Assembly (NCBI RefSeq): GCF_036013935.1
Contig: NZ_CP107902.1
Span: 434,001 to 498,000, forward strand
DNA: 64,000 nt
Origin: Streptomyces sp. NBC_00461
GTDB taxonomy: Bacteria > Actinomycetota > Actinomycetes > Streptomycetales > Streptomycetaceae
Direction of reading: 5' to 3'
The notes below the pieces were generated by a model, which was given only the letters and a program-made list of their open reading frames with translations, made no database searches and was not told where the DNA came from. The translations under genes and the position numbers were made by a program. Positions 51,020-58,862 of the stretch are shown here, in pieces (the first letter of the stretch is position 1; each line of letters opens with the position of its first letter).

Positions 51020-51046
51020 GACCGCGGCCCACGGACGCCTGTGACA
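51020..51046 (-). promoter_or_regulatory. ECF41-type promoter of the sigma gene at 50979
   Basis: On the minus strand TGTCACA (51046-51040) is followed after exactly 16 bases by GGTC (51023-51020), 41 bp before the ATG. Same fixed bases and spacing as three other elements in the window. Confidence 0.75.
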
Positions 51047-51263
51047 GAACTCGACGGTGTTTTCTCGAACCGCGGCACTGGATGCCGACAAGAGCCGAGG
51101 AGGGGAGAACTCATGTCCCCGCAAGCCGTACGGCACACAGCGTCCAGGCCACGACCGAGGGCCCGGGGCCTGCAGGGGAACTCGCCCGTCTACAGATCCA
51201 GAAGCAGTCGCTGGAAGGGGCGTTGGCCGCTCCGCTGCTACGCGCAACCGCGGCGCCGCTGAG

Positions 51264-51338
51264 CAGCAAAGGAGCCGTTTTCGACGTGCCGAACTCTCCA
51301 TATACCTCGTGATAGAGGCGCAGACCGTTGATCGGCAT
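51264..51338 (-). pseudogene. N-terminal scrap of an alpha/beta hydrolase
   Basis: The ATG at 51338 opens MPINGLRLYHEVYGEFGTSK then TAPLLL, the start of a common actinobacterial alpha/beta hydrolase family. After about 25 residues the likeness ends abruptly, and the frame carries unrelated sequence to a stop at 51111. It is a truncated gene, cut at about 51264. The remainder of 50980-51384 holds the sigma promoter and no other gene. Confidence 0.6.
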
Positions 51339-51384
51339 GTGATCACTGCGCGAAGGCTTCAACGCTGCCCCTGTCCTGACTCAG

Positions 51385-51840
51385 TCATACGGCCACCTGG
51401 TGGCCGGCCCGGCGAAGCACGCCGACGGCTTCCTCAAGTCGGCCGGCCGGGACGAGCACGAGGTCTCCGTCGTAGCTCGCGGCGGTCCAGACCGGGAGCC
51501 CGCTGGCGGCGAGCGGCGCGACGATGGCGCTGAGCATCCCCGTCGCTTCCGGGTCGTGCGCGTCATCGCCGTTCCACAGCGCCACCCATCCGTCCTCGGC
51601 CGTGTCGTCGCGCCGCATCGCCGCGCCTCCGTCCGGACCGAGCACGAGCGCGAGCAGGTCGGATTCAGCGGCGACCGTGCGGACGTCGGACACTCGCCCG
51701 AGAACGAAGCGGCCCTCGAGCACGCGCAGGTTCTGAGTTCGAGCGGACGGCGTCGAGGTCATGCGCCGCGAGGGCGGCGTACCCGGTGATGCAGTACCAG
51801 AATCCGCGCCATTACCTTGGTCGTCGCCGTCATGAGCCAT
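51385..51840 (-). CDS. ACT-domain-like protein
   Basis: The 151-residue protein has a polar low-complexity N-terminus (about 35 residues) and then LRVLEGRFVLGRVSDVRTVA, GWVALWNGDDAHDPEATGML and SAIVAPLAASGLPVWTAASY followed by DGDLVLVPAGRLEEAVGVLR. This is the layout of CASTOR/ACT_7-type ACT domains, which bind amino acids. GGAGGA lies eight bases before the ATG at 51840; an internal ATG at 51762 has no ribosome site. It could be a stand-alone amino acid sensor. No partner gene is adjacent. Confidence 0.75.
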   Translation of the reverse strand: MAHDGDDQGNGADSGTASPGTPPSRRMTSTPSARTQNLRVLEGRFVLGRVSDVRTVAAESDLLALVLGPDGGAAMRRDDTAEDGWVALWNGDDAHDPEATGMLSAIVAPLAASGLPVWTAASYDGDLVLVPAGRLEEAVGVLRRAGHQVAV

Positions 51841-51964
51841 TGACGAGTCCTCCAATTGCGTCATTGCAATCCCGGGCGCAGGCATCCCGGGTCGGTATCG
51901 AGGGGAACCGTCACGATGGAACCAACTTGCATTCTTGATCACCAGTAGGCGGCCCTGAGCGTCA

Positions 51965-52205
51965 CTCTCGACGCCGGGTTCCTGGCCGCCACCGGCAGCG
52001 ACATGACGGCCTTCGGCACCGGTGGCCGCCTCGCCGGATTCGGCGGCGTCGCCCCGGGACTCCGGGAAGATCAGCGGCACCTGCAGCGCCCACAGCGCTA
52101 TAACCGTCGGCTGCAACGCGTCTTCTACACCTCAGCGTTGTTCAGCGTCCCGCACTGCGACGAGTCGCCGCCGGTTCTACGATTGCAAACGCGCCGTGGT
52201 AAGTA
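51965..52205 (+). pseudogene. IS110-family transposase, C-terminal remnant
   Basis: Rightward reading gives AGFLAATGSDMTAFGTGGRL then AGFGGVAP, and in shifted frames YNRRLQRVFYTSALFS and CDESRRFYD, the C-terminal Tnp_20 region of IS110 transposases. Two or more frameshifts and the missing N-terminal DEDD domain show that it is dead. The following 52206-52391 shows no gene. Confidence 0.75.
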
Positions 52206-52403
52206 TTTGACGCTGTCGGGAATCTTGGTTTCCGTGCTTTCCAGACGGCGCTGGAGAATCCGCCGCGGCATGCGTCCACCTGACGTCACGGCGACTACGC
52301 AGGACGCGGCCCCCGTTCGGAATAGAGAGAATGCTGAGCCGGCTGATGCGCTCGCGCCGCCTGGTGCGCAATGTCGAGACATCGCGCGCCTTACTGAGCT
52401 TCT

Positions 52404-53153
52404 TCAGCGTTGCCGCTCCAGCGTGAGGATGGCCTTGACGATTGACGTCATGCGGTTGGGGCTGCATCGGGACCTGCGGAAGATCCGCCAGGACTTCAGG
52501 CTCGCGACACCGCGTTCGACGGGCGCTCGTGCTGCGGCCAGCGCCCGGTTGAGGGTCTTTTCGGTGGGAGTGAGTTCCTGCAGGGGTCTGCGTTTGATGC
52601 CGGTTGTCAGCCATGGTCCGCCGCCTTGGTAGGCGAGATCGGCCAGGATGGGAACGCCCTGGCGCTCGCAGATCCGGATGATCCGGTGGGTGCGGGCGGC
52701 CGTCAGGTCGTGGGTGCGGCCCGGCAGGGCGGGCGAGAGCCACAGCAGCCGGCCGCCGGGGTCGGTGATGACGTGCACGTTCACGCCGTGGCGACGGTGC
52801 TTGTGGGAATAGTCGGCCCGGCCGTCACCTACCCGGTCGCACTCGGCGAGGGTGCCGTCGAGCAGGATGAAGTCGGGATCGTGCTCGCGCAGCGTCTTGA
52901 GCAGGCCCGGTGCTCGTTCGGCGAGTAGATCGACGACCGCGCGGGTGTAGGCGTGGGCGGTGGACTCGCTGATCCCGAACCCGGCGGCGATCTTCGCCAG
53001 AGTGGTGTGCTCTCGTAGGTACACCAGTGCCACCATCGCCCGCTGGGACGGACGGAGCTTGCAGCGCCGGTCGCCCTCACGGGTGACAACCAGCATGGTG
53101 ACCCACTCCACGAGTGCATGCGGCAGGTCAAGTGCGGCAGGATGGATGACCAA
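52404..53153 (-). CDS. IS5-family transposase (DDE_Tnp_4)
   Basis: The 249-residue protein has an N-terminal HTH ([20 protein letters not shown], then [18 protein letters not shown]) and the DDE catalytic core: [48 protein letters not shown] and [14 protein letters not shown], ending with the E region [17 protein letters not shown]. All three acidic positions are present and no frameshift is seen, so it may be active. The likely start is TTG at 53153; no good ribosome site is visible, which is common for transposases. Confidence 0.85.
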   Translation of the reverse strand: MVIHPAALDLPHALVEWVTMLVVTREGDRRCKLRPSQRAMVALVYLREHTTLAKIAAGFGISESTAHAYTRAVVDLLAERAPGLLKTLREHDPDFILLDGTLAECDRVGDGRADYSHKHRRHGVNVHVITDPGGRLLWLSPALPGRTHDLTAARTHRIIRICERQGVPILADLAYQGGGPWLTTGIKRRPLQELTPTEKTLNRALAAARAPVERGVASLKSWRIFRRSRCSPNRMTSIVKAILTLERQR

Positions 53154-53217
53154 CGAGGCCCCCGAGCAACGTGATTGAGACGTCAGACATCTCGATCAAC
53201 AGCTCGGGGGCCTCGTT
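53152..53217. promoter_or_regulatory. Long hairpin over the transposase start
   Basis: AACGAGGCCCCCGAGC (53152-53167) and GCTCGGGGGCCTCGTT (53202-53217) form a perfect 16-bp stem, with a further ATTGAGA/TCTCGAT stem inside. It covers the start codon of the leftward transposase. Such structures block translation of read-through transcripts in several IS families and may keep transposition low. Confidence 0.6.
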
Positions 53218-53304
53218 CGTTGCGCTTCCCGGCCCATCACCCGATCGGTGGCCAACTCGAAGAAGCTCACTGATCGTTTCAGAAAGACTTGACTCGCAAG
53301 TCTT

Positions 53305-54145
53305 GTGCCCGGTGATCTTCGTGGGCAGGGTGTCCGGGTGCGTGCTGATCTTGTTCCGGATGACCTGTGGGAGCGCGTGGCTCCGCTCCTGCCGCCCGCT
53401 CCGGAGCGTCGCCGCCGCTACCCCGGCCGACTGCGCGTTCCCGACCGGGCGGCACTGGCCGGGGTCATGTTCGTGCTGCGGACCGGTGTCGCCTGGCGCG
53501 ACGTCCCGGCCGAAACGGTCGGTTGTTCCGGGGTGACGGCCTGGCGCCGGCTTCGGGACTGGACCGAGGCTGGCGTCTGGCCGCGCCTGCACGCGCCTTG
53601 CTGGCCGACTTGCGCCGCGCCGATCTGCTGGACCTTGAGCACTGTGCTGTTGACGGCTCGCATGTCCGGGCCCTGAAAGGGGGGATCACGTCGGCCCCTC
53701 ACCGGTCGACCGCGCTCGTCCCGGTTCCAAGCATCACCTGATAGTCGACCGGCATGGAACCCCGCTCGCCGTCACGCTCACCGGCGGCAACCGCCACGAT
53801 GTCACCCAGTTGCTGCCGCTGCTCGACGCGGTTCCACCGATCCGGGGGCTGCGAGGACGGCCTCGCCGCAGGCCGCGGCACCTGTATGCCGACCGGGGCT
53901 ACGACTTCGACAAGTACCGCCGCTTGCTGTGGAGGCGCGGCATCAAGCCGATGATCGCCCGACGCGGCGTGGCCCACGGTTCAGGGCTCGGCAAGGTGCG
54001 TTGGGTAGTGGAACGGGCCTTCGCCTGGCTGCACCAGTTCAAACGGCTCCGGATCCGCTACGAAAGACGCGCAGACCTCCATCAGGGCCTGCTCGAACTG
54101 GACTGCAGCCTCATCTGCCTCCGTCGCCTGCGCACTTCACGATGA
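53305..54145 (+). pseudogene. IS5-family transposase with two frameshifts
   Basis: Three successive frames give one IS5-type enzyme: LVPDDLWERVAPLLPPAPER and AGVMFVLRTGVAWRDVP in the first, LLADLRRADLLDLEHCAVDG then SHVRALKGG in the second (shift near 53600), and HLYADRGYDFDKYRRLLWRR and VVERAFAWLHQFKRLRIRYE in the third (shift near 53705). Some IS5 relatives use one programmed frameshift, but two are needed here, so inactivation is more likely. An 8-bp hairpin (AAGACTTG/CAAGTCTT, 53284-53304) precedes it. Confidence 0.85.
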
Positions 54146-54154
54146 AGCGAGCGG

Positions 54155-55144
54155 TCAGTTGAGGATGATCGGATTGGTGAGTGCGGCGACGTGCCCGTTG
54201 GAACGGCGGACCTCAATGCGAACGAACGCCGAGTGCTCCGCCGTCGTGTCCCACTGCACCACGCCCGCCCCGTCAGCAGGGAGAGACGCCCGGTGAACCT
54301 TCCCCCGATCGGTGTGGAAGCTGACGGTCCCCACCGGCACACCTCGTGCTGCTACCTGCACTTCCACCTGCCCACCATGAGTCGGGAGCCGTTCGCCCAC
54401 CCCGACAACGCGACCATCGGCATTGGCGGTGAACGATACGTCCACGTCCGCCGACTCGGCGATCCAGCTGCGGCCGGCACGGATTCCGGCCAGGACCGCC
54501 TCGGTGCTCAGCTCCTCGGCGAAGACCACGGTGTGAGGGCTGCCGATCTGCCCTTCCAAGTGGGTGTCGCTGTTTCCCATCGCCGGTCGCCACGAGCCCG
54601 TGCGGATGTCCTCCGCGAGGCTCCGCCCCCACTCCGCCAGAGCCGCCTCGTTGTCAGCATTCCAGGGCCGGTCCGAAGTCCACAGTCCGTTCCACACCTC
54701 GACCACGTCGAAGCCCCGGAAGGGGAACATGAAGTTGCCCGACGGGTAGGGCGCATGCGGGTGCGCGGCCACGCACAGGCCCCCTACTCGATGGACCTGG
54801 TCCAGGAACTTATCAACCAATCCGTCCCTGACCTGGTGATTCCAGTCGACGACCTCGCCGGGATTGATGCCGAGCGCGAGCCAGTGCCCGGTCTTCGTGG
54901 TCACTTCCTCACCGAGGACGATCAAGAAGTCATCGGCGGCCAAATGCCCCCATGCACCGGGGGCCGCGGCTGAGTTGTGCTCCGTCGTCGCGATGAAGTC
55001 GAGCCTGGCGGCGCGCGCCCGAACGGCCAACTCTTCAGGGGTGAGTTCCCCGTCCGAGTGGACGGAGTGGACATGGCAGTCCCCGCGGTACCAGGCCGCC
55101 CCGCGTCCGACCGCCCGCGCCGACGGGAAACTCAAGCTCGACAA
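54155..55144 (-). CDS. CehA/McbA family PHP-type metallohydrolase
   Basis: The 329-residue protein contains RGDCHVHSVHSDG (H24, H26), FIATTEHN, LCVAAHPHAPYPSGN and PAMGNSDTHLEG, the metal ligands of PHP-domain hydrolases in the CehA/McbA group. Founding members hydrolyse the carbamate insecticide carbaryl; most others are uncharacterised phosphoesterase-like enzymes. A C-terminal beta-sandwich (VEVQVAARGVPVGTVSFHTD) follows. The TTG at 55144 has GGAGGG at six bases. The protein lacks the longer N-terminus seen in some relatives. The gene lies inside an inverted-repeat-bounded mobile unit. Confidence 0.85.
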   Translation of the reverse strand: MSSLSFPSARAVGRGAAWYRGDCHVHSVHSDGELTPEELAVRARAARLDFIATTEHNSAAAPGAWGHLAADDFLIVLGEEVTTKTGHWLALGINPGEVVDWNHQVRDGLVDKFLDQVHRVGGLCVAAHPHAPYPSGNFMFPFRGFDVVEVWNGLWTSDRPWNADNEAALAEWGRSLAEDIRTGSWRPAMGNSDTHLEGQIGSPHTVVFAEELSTEAVLAGIRAGRSWIAESADVDVSFTANADGRVVGVGERLPTHGGQVEVQVAARGVPVGTVSFHTDRGKVHRASLPADGAGVVQWDTTAEHSAFVRIEVRRSNGHVAALTNPIILN

Positions 55145-55317
55145 GGTTCTCCCTCCAAAGTCCTGTCGAGCCAACGCGCAGGCAGGGCAGGCGGTTCCGT
55201 CGCACCACTGAACACCATCTCAGCCGAAAGGCCAGACCAAGATCTCATTCTGAAACGATCAGTTAGAGCTCGCGCAGATAGGCGCGGGCGTACCCGTGAC
55301 AGCACGGCAGGCACAGG

Positions 55318-56664
55318 TCAGCCGCTCTGGGCGATGGCGCGCAGGGCGTCGAAGGTCTCCTGTTCGTCTTGCTGGTCGCCGTAGTCGCTGAGTTTGACCA
55401 CGACGGTCCTGTTTACGGGGTCGACGTAGATGTACTGCCCGTATACGCCGAGGGCAGAGTAGTCCTTGCCGTTGCCGCCGGGCGGATGCCACCACTGCGC
55501 GGAGTAGCCCCAGCCGTCGACCTTGTGGGGTGCTGGGGTGGCGATGCGCTTGATCCATGCCAGGGGGATGATTTGTTTGCCTTGGGCGCGGCCGTTGTCC
55601 AGAACGAGCTGGCCGAGCTTGGCGTAGTCGCGGGGGGTGGCGTTGATGCAGCAGAACGCCTTCTCATGGCCGTTGTCGTGGTCGAGGTTCCAGGTGGCGC
55701 TGTCCTGTGCTCCCATCGGTGCCCAGATGTTGTCCGCCAGGAGGACGGCCAGCGGCCGTCCTTGGACCTTGGCCAGGACCTGTCCGAGGAGTTCGGTGTC
55801 GATGCTGCGGTAGGCGCCTTGGCTGCCCGGCGGGAATTGCAGGTCGCGATGGCCCTGGGCGAAGGCGGGCAGGTCCCGGGTGAGGTACATCCGGGCGGTG
55901 CCGGTCAGCGGGGAGTACTCGTTGTAGTTCTCGGGGACGTCCACACCCGACGTCATGTCCAGCAGGTCGCGCACGGTGATGGTGTCGTAGGCTCCGCCGG
56001 TCTTCAGCTGGGGCAGGATGTCGACCAGCCGGTCGCCTTCCCGGAGTTTGCCCTGTTCGATGGCTTGCCCGGCGAGAAGGGACACCACCGACTTGGCGGC
56101 CGACCAGGAGGACAGGCGGGTGGTGGGGCCCACCCCGTCGCGGTACCACTCGTGGGTCAGCCGGCCGTCCCGGAGGACGAGGAAGGCGTTGGTGTGGGTG
56201 GTCGTCAGGAACTGCTCGACCGGTACCCGCCCGCCCTTCCACGGCACGGCGGCAGGAAGCGGCTCGTCGTGGACGGGCAGGGGTGCCGGCGTGGCGGAGG
56301 CGGGGACTGTGCGGGTGGCGAACAGGTCGCCCTGCCGCGAGGGCTCGGTGGTCAGCAGTTGGACCAGCGTGGGTGGGGAGGGGATGTCCAGCAGCGCGGT
56401 GGCCGTGTAGGAGCCGGCCACCAGCACGCCAAGCGCCACTGGCAGCGCGATGAGGGTGCGCCGAAGTACGCGCCGTGTCCGCGGCTTTACAGAACGCGAG
56501 GCGGCCACGGTGCGGTCGGTCGGCTCCAAGGCCCGGGTGGTGGGACCGGCAGCGGAAGCAGACCGGGAGCTGGCTGCCGGTTCGGGACCGCTGTCCTGGG
56601 GGGCTTTCTGGCTCGTGTCGACAGCCTCGTCGGCGGCTTCCACAGCAGGACGCTGGTCAGACAT
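55318..56664 (-). CDS. Membrane-anchored serine hydrolase (class C beta-lactamase family)
   Basis: The 448-residue protein has a 65-residue polar N-terminus, one membrane segment (LIALPVALGVLVAGSYTATA, about 71-90) and an extracytoplasmic beta-lactamase/DD-peptidase-like domain with the SxxK motif at S188-K191 (SAAK), a YxN-like YRSIDTELLG and WGYSAQWWHP before a GQYIYVDP segment. Such proteins act as esterases, nylon-oligomer hydrolases or peptidases rather than true beta-lactamases. The ATG overlaps the end of the TetR gene by eight bases, so the two are coupled. Substrate unknown. Confidence 0.85.
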   Translation of the reverse strand: MSDQRPAVEAADEAVDTSQKAPQDSGPEPAASSRSASAAGPTTRALEPTDRTVAASRSVKPRTRRVLRRTLIALPVALGVLVAGSYTATALLDIPSPPTLVQLLTTEPSRQGDLFATRTVPASATPAPLPVHDEPLPAAVPWKGGRVPVEQFLTTTHTNAFLVLRDGRLTHEWYRDGVGPTTRLSSWSAAKSVVSLLAGQAIEQGKLREGDRLVDILPQLKTGGAYDTITVRDLLDMTSGVDVPENYNEYSPLTGTARMYLTRDLPAFAQGHRDLQFPPGSQGAYRSIDTELLGQVLAKVQGRPLAVLLADNIWAPMGAQDSATWNLDHDNGHEKAFCCINATPRDYAKLGQLVLDNGRAQGKQIIPLAWIKRIATPAPHKVDGWGYSAQWWHPPGGNGKDYSALGVYGQYIYVDPVNRTVVVKLSDYGDQQDEQETFDALRAIAQSG

Positions 56665-57343
56665 CGGCGTCGTCCTTGGGGGTGGTGCGGGCGGTTGCGT
56701 CGACCGCCAGCCAGAACGCCTCCATCAGCGTCTGGAAGACGGCCTCGTCGTCCTGCGCAGCCAGGTGGGGCAGGTGCGTGGTGATGGCCGGATAGCGCTC
56801 GGGGGAGATGGTGGCGTACGCCCCGGCCCAGGCATGCTCGTCGGCGGCGCGCACCTCCTGCGGGAGCGCGGCATACCCGGCACGCATGCCCGCGTACGCC
56901 AGCACGGTGTCGGCGAGCATCCGTTGGTAGCGGGCCACACTGCCCTCGTCCAGACCGATCTCCTCCAGCGCCGCGAGCATCATCTCCATCGCGGCGAACT
57001 CCCCCGGGCCGCGGGTGGTCCGGCACGCGACGGCCGCACCGACGTAGGGGTGGGCCTCGAAGACCTCCACCAGGGAGCGGGCCAGCTCCTGCAGCACCTC
57101 CCGCGGCCCCAGGCCGTCGGGCACCCGCTCCACGGCCATGGCCAGCAGCCGGTCACCCACCGCCAGCAGCAGCGCGTCCCGGTCCGCGAAATGCCGCCAC
57201 ACCGCCGACCGGTCCACGCCCAGTTCCTCCCCCAGAGCCCGTCCGGTCAGCCCGTCCGGCTCCGCCCGCGCCGCGATCCGCACGGCCGCCTCCACGATCA
57301 GCTCCGGCGACAACCGCACCGCCCGGCCCTTGCCCACAGCCAT
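56657..57343 (-). CDS. TetR/AcrR-family regulator
   Basis: The 228-residue protein has an N-terminal HTH (LIVEAAVRIAARAEPDGLTG, then LGEELGVDRSAVWRHFADRD) and a TetR_C-type ligand domain (VLQELARSLVEVFEAHPYVG). It very likely represses its own operon with the serine hydrolase through the palindrome at 57375-57391, 32 bp upstream of its ATG. The ligand is unknown. The gene overlaps the hydrolase gene by eight bases. Confidence 0.9.
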   Translation of the reverse strand: MAVGKGRAVRLSPELIVEAAVRIAARAEPDGLTGRALGEELGVDRSAVWRHFADRDALLLAVGDRLLAMAVERVPDGLGPREVLQELARSLVEVFEAHPYVGAAVACRTTRGPGEFAAMEMMLAALEEIGLDEGSVARYQRMLADTVLAYAGMRAGYAALPQEVRAADEHAWAGAYATISPERYPAITTHLPHLAAQDDEAVFQTLMEAFWLAVDATARTTPKDDADV

Positions 57344-57374
57344 ACCTGTCCCTCATTCTCGAAATCATCAGTGC

Positions 57375-57391
57375 TGTCATCAATGATGACA
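57375..57391. promoter_or_regulatory. TetR operator palindrome
   Basis: TGTCATC-AAT-GATGACA is a perfect palindrome with 7-bp arms in an AT-rich promoter stretch, directly upstream of the leftward TetR gene. Confidence 0.75.
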
Positions 57392-57533
57392 TTGTTGGGG
57401 TGGGATGGTCAACTCTGGAGTGCCACCATGAATGCGGTGACGTTCGGGAAGGGCTTATCAGTCGGACGCAGGCAGTCGAGGCGATCGCTGCCGCCAGCCC
57501 CAGCGCGACGCTCTGCGATCACCGGGGAGACCT

Positions 57534-58375
57534 GTGCCTGTTCTTCCGTCATGGCTGACCGAACCGCTGTGGGACCAGTTCTCGGCGCTGCTGCCCCAGC
57601 GGCCGCTCTACCACCCGGACCATCCTCTGCGCTGCCACCGTCCGCGCATCAGTGACCGGATCGTGTTCGACAAGCTTCTGCAGTTGCTGCGATTCGGCTG
57701 CCCCTATGAGGCGATTGCTGACACGACCTGCTCGGCCAGCACCATCCGCAGCCGTCGCGATGAGTGGATCCGCCTGGGCATCTTCAGCCAGTTGAAGCAG
57801 ATCGCGCTCGACTCCTACGACCGCATCGTCGGCTTGATGCTGGATCAGATCGCCATCGATGGCTCCCTCACCAAGGCACCCGGCGGCGGCGAGGTCGCCG
57901 GGCGTTCGCCGGTCGACCGGGGAAAACAGGGCCTGAAGCGCTCCGGCATGACTGACGGCTACGGAATCCCGCTCGGCCGTGTTCTGGCCGGGGCGAACTG
58001 TCACGACTCTCCGCTGCTGACCCCGCCCCTGGACCGCCTCGCGGAACTCGGGCCGCTGCCCGACGACATCACGGTGCACCTGGACGCTGGGTACGACTCG
58101 AACAAGACCCGCGCCCTGCTCGACGAACGCGGGCTGCACGGTCGGATAGCGCACAAGGGCGAGAAAGCCCCGATTCAGGCGAGCCGGCGGTGGCACGTCG
58201 AGCGCACCCACGCCTGGCAGAACGCCTTCCACCGTCTTTCCCGCTGCTACGAACGCCGCACCGTCGTGATCGACGCCTTCTTCGCCTCGCGGACACGATC
58301 ATCACCGTCCGCCGCCTGATCCGACGATCCTGGACCACCCACCGCTGGGACAACCGCCCGAGGCGATGCCCGTAA
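57534..58375 (+). pseudogene. IS5-family transposase with one frameshift near its end
   Basis: The GTG at 57534 starts VPVLPSWLTEPLWDQFSALL. The DDE core follows: IDQIAIDGSLTK-like LDQIAIDGSLTKAPGGGEVA, then RSGMTDGYGIPLGRVLAGAN and VHLDAGYDSNKTRALLDERG, with RWHVERTHAWQNAFHRLSRC. At 58288 the frame is lost: DAFF is followed by ASRTRSS, whereas the next frame reads LADTIITVRRLIRRSW and ends at 58375. One missing A in TTCGCCTC (from TTCGACCTC) explains it. The enzyme could be nearly intact because the acidic triad precedes the shift. Confidence 0.85.
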
Positions 58376-58402
58376 GCCCACGCCTATCTGCGCGAGTTCT
58401 TA

Positions 58403-58862
58403 CACGAGGCCATGGTGCCGTGGCCGATGACGATGCTCGTGAGCGGTCGCCTGGCCGGACGCCGCCCAGACGCCTTCAGCCGGCCGTGCCGAGCGCGGTG
58501 AAAACTTCCGGCCGCCGCACCTGCCGGGCCCACCCTCGCTCCACCAGGCGTTTCGCCTTCGACCGCAGCCCCTCGACCTTCGCCGGGGCCGCCTCCAGCC
58601 CCAGAGCCGCGGCCAACTGCTGACCGCGCACGCCCTCCCGGCTCGCTTCCGACTCCAGCACCGGCACAATTCGCTGGTGATCCGGCGCCCGCGCCGACGC
58701 CTCCTGCCTTCCGCCCGGTGCGGCACCACCGATCGGCTCGTGCTCCAGCCGCGCAGGCGGTTCACCAAGGACACCGTGCTCACGGACCGCACCGGCATCT
58801 GCTGCGGCTGCTGGGCATGCCGAACTGGTGCAGCGCCCAGGCGGCTCGTGGAGGCCAGCCGG
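58403..58862 (-). pseudogene. Degenerate IS-associated reading, no intact gene
   Basis: Leftward, 58476-58700 gives VLESEASREGVRGQQLAAAL and GLRSKAKRLVERGWARQV, which resembles a small protein often found beside Streptomyces transposases. No start codon or upstream part can be traced, and frames change repeatedly up to 58862. On the plus strand, AYLREFLHEAMVPWPMTML runs from the inverted repeat at 58381, also without a recognisable partner. Confidence 0.35.

Larger units (their letters stand above)
52392..53270 (-). mobile_element. IS5-type insertion sequence (DDE_Tnp_4 class)
   Basis: Terminal inverted repeats are visible: TGAGCTTCTTC at the left end (52395-52405) and GAAGAAGCTCA at the right end (53259-53269), extending imperfectly to about 20 bp. 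The element is about 880 bp and encloses one transposase gene, whose stop codon lies inside the left repeat. Its right repeat abuts the left repeat of the next mobile unit. Confidence 0.7.
53269..55263. mobile_element. Unit with perfect 16-bp inverted ends carrying a transposase and a CehA-type hydrolase
   Basis: ACTGATCGTTTCAGAA (53269-53284) and its exact reverse complement (55248-55263) bound 1,995 bp. Inside are a frameshifted IS5-type transposase and an intact-looking CehA/McbA hydrolase gene. A simpler solo IS of about 0.9 kb, with a poorer right end near 54164 (CGAGCGGTCAGTT), is also possible, in which case the right copy is the end of a lost second IS. Confidence 0.5.
55262..58402. 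mobile_element. Unit with 33-bp imperfect inverted ends carrying serine hydrolase, TetR and transposase genes
   Basis: The 33 bp at 55262-55294 (core CTCGCGCAGATAGGCG) reappear inverted at 58370-58402 (core CGCCTATCTGCGCGAG) with roughly nine in ten bases matching. Between them lie a serine hydrolase gene, its TetR-type regulator and a frameshifted IS5-type transposase. Its left end abuts the right end of the preceding unit. The transposase alone may also be a smaller IS bounded by GGGCTTA (57451) and TAAGCCC (58373). Confidence 0.5.

Noticed and set aside
53304..54145. Programmed frameshifting of the IS5-type transposase
   Set aside because: Two separate shifts are needed and no slippery heptamer is visible at either site, so mutation is the simpler explanation.
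55318..56664. Antibiotic-resistance beta-lactamase
   Set aside because: Although it has the SxxK motif, the membrane anchor and overall layout fit serine esterases/peptidases of the class C fold; resistance cannot be inferred from sequence.
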